From: Halosolutus amylolyticus
GTDB taxonomy: Archaea; Halobacteriota; Halobacteria; Halobacteriales; Natrialbaceae
Assembly (NCBI RefSeq): GCF_023566055.1
Contig: NZ_JALIQP010000004.1
Location: forward strand, 434,001 to 498,000
Direction: 5' to 3'
DNA: 64,000 bases
Position numbers and translations under genes: made by a program. Below the pieces are notes generated by a model. It was not told where the DNA came from. It worked only from the letters and a program-made list of their open reading frames with translations, and did no database searches. Positions 61,039-64,000 of the stretch are shown in pieces (the stretch's first letter is position 1; every line of letters starts with the position of its first letter).

Positions 61039-61710
61039 CTGAAAGGGTGTTGCGTGGAATTGACCGGCACTGATCCCGGTGCGTTCACCGATTTGATTTC
61101 GACGTTGGCAGCACTGCTCGACTCCGAAAAGACGACGACCCGAATCAACGTTGTCTAAGTCCTCTCGAAGATCGCCGCGGAGTCTCCGGAGGAGGTAAAA
61201 TCGGTTGTCCTGCAACTCGTCGGCAACATCGCCAGCGAAGACAAACCCGACCAGGTCAACGCGCTCTCGGCGTTCGGATCCATCGTCTCGTCGTACTCTG
61301 ATGGGGCTGTCGGGGCGACTGACGAAATCGCCAACACCATCTCGACGGGTGAGTTTACGAACGTCCAAGCGAACGCCGTTGGCGTTCTCAGCGACATCGG
61401 GGCCGAATGCTCGGACGCGGTTGTCGACCACATACCGGTCCTGTGACGAGTATCGAGAGCGGCGACGAATACCTGGCAGGGAACGCCGCCGTGGAAATCG
61501 TCACGTTCGCCGCCGAGGAACCCGACGCCGTGGAGGACTGGATTCCCGCCCTCGTAGAACACCTGGACCATCCGACACCAGTCGTCCGTCGGAACGTCTG
61601 CAAAGCGCTTGGCCATCTGGAGGTCACCATTGTGGTTAATCAACTCTCATTGGTGGCCGACTCAGACCCCGACGACGGTGTGCAGGAAACCGCTTCGTGG
61701 GCAGTCGGTC
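61039..61710 (+). pseudogene. HEAT-repeat protein, broken by a stop and a frameshift
   Basis: One frame reads LTGTDPGAFTDLISTLAALLDSEKTTTRINVV, then TAA at 61156-61158. It continues in the same frame with VLSKIAAESPEEV, VVLQLVGNIASEDKPDQV and AVGVLSDIGAECSDAVVDHIPVL to a TGA at 61444. The sense then shifts frame to EYLAGNAAVEIVTFAAEEPDAVEDWIPALVEHLDHPTPVVRRNVCKALGHL and fades at the end of the convergent gene at 61714. Helical-pair repeats of about 38 residues identify HEAT repeats. Its partners are unknown. Confidence 0.7.
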
Positions 61711-61713
61711 AGC

Positions 61714-63192
61714 TCAGGACTGATCCGGCCACCGCTCGATGTAGCTCATTTTGTCCGTGTAGAAGTTGACAAGGTCCGAGCCCTGGGCATGGAGGTCGCC
61801 GAAGAACGAGTCCTTGCGTCCCCCGAACGCAAAGAACGCCATCGGTGCGGCCGTGCCAACGTTCACGCCCAGGTTCCCGGCCTCCACTTCGCATTTGAAC
61901 CGACTAGCCTTGTGGCCGCTGTCAGTGAACAGACTCGCGGCGTTGCCGAAGTCGCTCCGGTTGACGACATCGACGGCCTCATCGAAGTCCTCGACGCGGA
62001 CCAGTCCTACGATAGGACCGAAGTGCTCCTCGCGGACGATGGTCATCTCCGGCGATACCTCGCCGAACAGCGACGGACCAACGAAGTTTCCGTCCTCGTA
62101 GCCATCGACAGCCACGTCGCGCCCGTCGACGAGAAGCTTAGCACCCTCATCCACGCCAGACTGGATGTATCTCCTGATCGTCTCCTCGTGGTCGGCGCTG
62201 ATGATCGCGCCTATGTCGACTCCGTCGTCGAGGCCGTACCCGACAGTCTGGTCGCGCATCTTCGCGACCATCTCGTCGGCGAACGCGTCATAGACCGAGT
62301 CCTCGACAACGACGACGTCGTTCGAGAGACAGCGCTCACCAGCACAGGCACAGGCTGAAGAGACCGTCTTTTCGGCAGCGTATGAGAGGTCGGTGCTCTC
62401 GGTGACGATGACGTGGTTCTTCGCGCCGCCCTGGGCCTGGACGCGCTTCCCATTTGCCGCCGCCGTCTCGTAGATGTGGCGGGCGACCGGCGTGCTGCCG
62501 ACGAACGAGACGCCCACGATACCTGGGTGGGCGAGAATTTCGTTCACGGTGTCGGGCCCACCGTTGAGCAATTGGACGACACCATCCGGGAAGCCGGCCT
62601 GGTCTACTAGCTCGAAGATACGCTGGGTAACGAGGGGATCCTGTTCGCTGGGTTTCAGGATGAAGGCGTTGCCCGAAGCGACGGCATGGGGGAGGAACCA
62701 CAGCGAGATCATCGCCGGGAAATTAAACGGCGTGATGCCGACGAACGTTCCGAGTGGCTCACGGACGGCACTCTCGTCAATGTCGGGTGCGGCGTTGGCG
62801 AGCGTGCCGGCTTGCTGGAGGCGCGGCATTCCACAGGCCACCTCCACGTTCTCGATACCGCGGCGAAGTTCGCCCCGGGCCTCGGCGCGAGTCTTGCCGT
62901 GCTCGCGGACCAGAAGTTCGGCGAGTTCGCCGATGTGCTCCTCGAGCAACGACTTCAGTCGGAACAGCGGCTGGATGCGGTCCTCGACGGCGGTGTTTCT
63001 CCAGTCGTTGTATGCTTCGTTCGCCGCGTCGACGGCCGCGTCGAGGTCCGTTGCATCGCTGAACGGGATCGTCGCCAGTCGCTCTCCGGTCGCAGGGTTG
63101 GTCACCGGCTGGCTGTCCCGCCCGGCCGGTTTCTGCCACGAGCCGTCCACATAGTTCTGTACCTCGCCGTCAGCGCTCAGGCTTGCTAGCAT
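61714..63192 (-). CDS. mmsA: CoA-acylating methylmalonate-semialdehyde dehydrogenase
   Basis: The 492-residue aldehyde dehydrogenase has VQNYVDGSWQKP at the N-terminus, GITPFNFPAMISLWFLPHAVASGNAFILKPSEQDP, LLNGGPDTVNEIL, VGSTPVARHIYETAAANGKRVQAQGGAKNH and the catalytic Cys in CAGERCLSND. The end FGGRKDSFFGDLHAQGSDLVNFYTDKM is typical of MMSDH. It converts methylmalonate or malonate semialdehyde plus CoA and NAD to propionyl- or acetyl-CoA, in valine, inositol or beta-alanine breakdown. The ATG at 63192 follows an AT-rich promoter patch (63221-63234). A SAF-domain oxidoreductase lies upstream on the same strand. Confidence 0.92.
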   Translation of the reverse strand: MLASLSADGEVQNYVDGSWQKPAGRDSQPVTNPATGERLATIPFSDATDLDAAVDAANEAYNDWRNTAVEDRIQPLFRLKSLLEEHIGELAELLVREHGKTRAEARGELRRGIENVEVACGMPRLQQAGTLANAAPDIDESAVREPLGTFVGITPFNFPAMISLWFLPHAVASGNAFILKPSEQDPLVTQRIFELVDQAGFPDGVVQLLNGGPDTVNEILAHPGIVGVSFVGSTPVARHIYETAAANGKRVQAQGGAKNHVIVTESTDLSYAAEKTVSSACACAGERCLSNDVVVVEDSVYDAFADEMVAKMRDQTVGYGLDDGVDIGAIISADHEETIRRYIQSGVDEGAKLLVDGRDVAVDGYEDGNFVGPSLFGEVSPEMTIVREEHFGPIVGLVRVEDFDEAVDVVNRSDFGNAASLFTDSGHKASRFKCEVEAGNLGVNVGTAAPMAFFAFGGRKDSFFGDLHAQGSDLVNFYTDKMSYIERWPDQS

Positions 63193-63362
63193 CACTGGTG
63201 ATTCAAGTGAAGTAGGGAACAATAATAAATTTTCGGCCAGTAAAGAAGAGACGGTCGACGGACCGACCGCTGTTCGACGCACATGTACCCGTGCTTCGAT
63301 TCACCTCGCCAGAGACGGTCCGGGACACTGGCGCACTCGTCGTGTTCGAACGGCAGTCCCTC

Positions 63363-64000
63363 TCAGAGTAGCGAGTCCTGGAGCTGCCGGAGCTGGTACA
63401 GCACCGAATCCGTGTCAAGGGTAACGTCGTCCGTCGACACTGGCTGGTCGGTGGCGATGGGGCGAGTCACCTCAGCACCGCTCAAGAGTTCGAACGGGAC
63501 CAGGTCGGCCTCCGCGGCGACCGAAGCGTCCTCGAGCTGTCCATAGACAGTGTCGCCGCCGCCTCCGTGGATCGTCTCGCCGGGTTCGAGGTCGCGCTTC
63601 GCAGCCGCCACCACTTCCGTGGTCTGCTGGGTGACCACGCCTGTGGCCCGGTCCTGGAGTGCCGCCCTGGCAATGGACACCAGCGTCTCTTGGGGCAGGT
63701 GGAACGGCCTGTGGAAGACCTGGTACCGACCATCGGACGTGGTGTTGATGTTGTAGCGCTGGTCGAGGTAGATCTGCGTGGCCTCGTTGGGGGCCTCCGT
63801 CACCACGAACGCGCTGGGGTTGTCGCCGGACGGTGTGACAGCGTCGATGACCCCGGTCCGGTCTAGAACGCCTCCGTCGGCCTTGGGTCGCAACGTCTCG
63901 AGCAAACCATCACGGTCAGTCTCCGGCATGTGGATGCCGCCCGTGTCCGGCGGGAAGCCGAGCGCGTTCGCCGCGGCAGCGAGTTCGACCGCGACCTTCG
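63363..64000 (-). CDS. homoserine dehydrogenase-like SAF-domain oxidoreductase (COG4091 type), C-terminal part
   Basis: The frame is open from the window edge to the stop at 63363, giving about 211 residues without the start. It begins KVAVELAAAANALGFPPDTGGIHMP, the substrate domain of COG4091 proteins, and ends with a SAF domain (residues from ETLVSIARAALQ on: AAAKRDLEPGETIHGGGGDTVYGQL, LVPFELLSGAEVTRPIATDQPV). The missing N-terminus should be an NAD(P) Rossmann domain. These enzymes are predicted oxidoreductases of sugar or hydroxy-acid breakdown. The gene precedes mmsA by 170 bases on the same strand and may belong to the same pathway. Confidence 0.75.
   Translation of the reverse strand, partial: KVAVELAAAANALGFPPDTGGIHMPETDRDGLLETLRPKADGGVLDRTGVIDAVTPSGDNPSAFVVTEAPNEATQIYLDQRYNINTTSDGRYQVFHRPFHLPQETLVSIARAALQDRATGVVTQQTTEVVAAAKRDLEPGETIHGGGGDTVYGQLEDASVAAEADLVPFELLSGAEVTRPIATDQPVSTDDVTLDTDSVLYQLRQLQDSLL

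Noticed and set aside
1-64000. tRNA, rRNA, CRISPR array or replication origin
   Set aside because: I found no cloverleaf, rRNA segment, regular repeat-spacer pattern or Orc1/Cdc6 gene. A tRNA could still be missed by eye.

Overview
The window reads as the chromosome of an extremely halophilic archaeon (class Halobacteria). Nearly every protein is strongly acidic, GC is high, and many starts are leaderless, with a TATA box about 26 bases upstream of the ATG or GTG. The gene set is typical of the class: ribosomal protein S8e, RfcL, SucCD, halolysins, HalOD1, DUF2150, DUF5795, DUF7344 and a BioU-like biotin gene. Family Natrialbaceae is a guess from general character only.

Layout. 1-5.4 kb: PhoU end, S8e, DUF2150, TatD-like hydrolase, first halolysin, NYN nuclease. 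5.8-8.8 kb: second halolysin, then a TnpB-only IS200/IS605 element. 9-18.7 kb: gcvT-gcvH, regulators, a nonsense-mutated membrane hydrolase and its intact paralogue, a CinA-like protein, a CNNM/HlyC-type CBS protein, rfcL. 18.7-24.4 kb: a biotin locus (bioB, BioU-like, bioF, bioD), split by a lower-GC insert carrying an Lrp regulator, HalOD1 and a tiny zinc protein. 24.5-35.4 kb: lipoprotein, haloalkane dehalogenase-like hydrolase, acidic protein, sucCD, UbiA prenyltransferase, HxlR regulator divergent from a thioredoxin reductase-like flavoprotein, DUF3179. 35.5-43 kb: TauE/SafE remnant, secreted phospholipase D-like protein, a probable polyhydroxyalkanoate-mobilising operon, and a two-component pair. 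43.4-48.8 kb: bis-gamma-glutamylcystine reductase-like flavoprotein, frameshifted lipoprotein, MerT-reminiscent membrane protein, DUF3179 lipoprotein and beta-propeller lipoprotein. 48.9-55.5 kb: CoA-binding protein, saccharopine dehydrogenase-like protein and a 1240-residue eight-PAS histidine kinase, interspersed with palindromic elements. 55.5-61.7 kb: gene-poor, lower-GC graveyard with IS5 and IS6 transposase pseudogenes and a HEAT-repeat pseudogene. 61.7-64 kb: methylmalonate-semialdehyde dehydrogenase and a SAF-domain oxidoreductase running off the end.

The most unusual content is two families of short dispersed palindromic elements. One (about 80 bp, three copies) sits exactly on the TGA stop codon of the preceding gene, with TGA also on the far side, and this holds whichever way the element points. 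The other (84 bp, two full copies and one truncated) is a MITE-like hairpin with TATAGTAG termini and one compensatory base-pair change. The cysteine-rich surface-protein cluster at 44.9-48.8 kb is the best candidate for an undescribed multi-protein system. Functional links between its genes are inferred from neighbourhood only.
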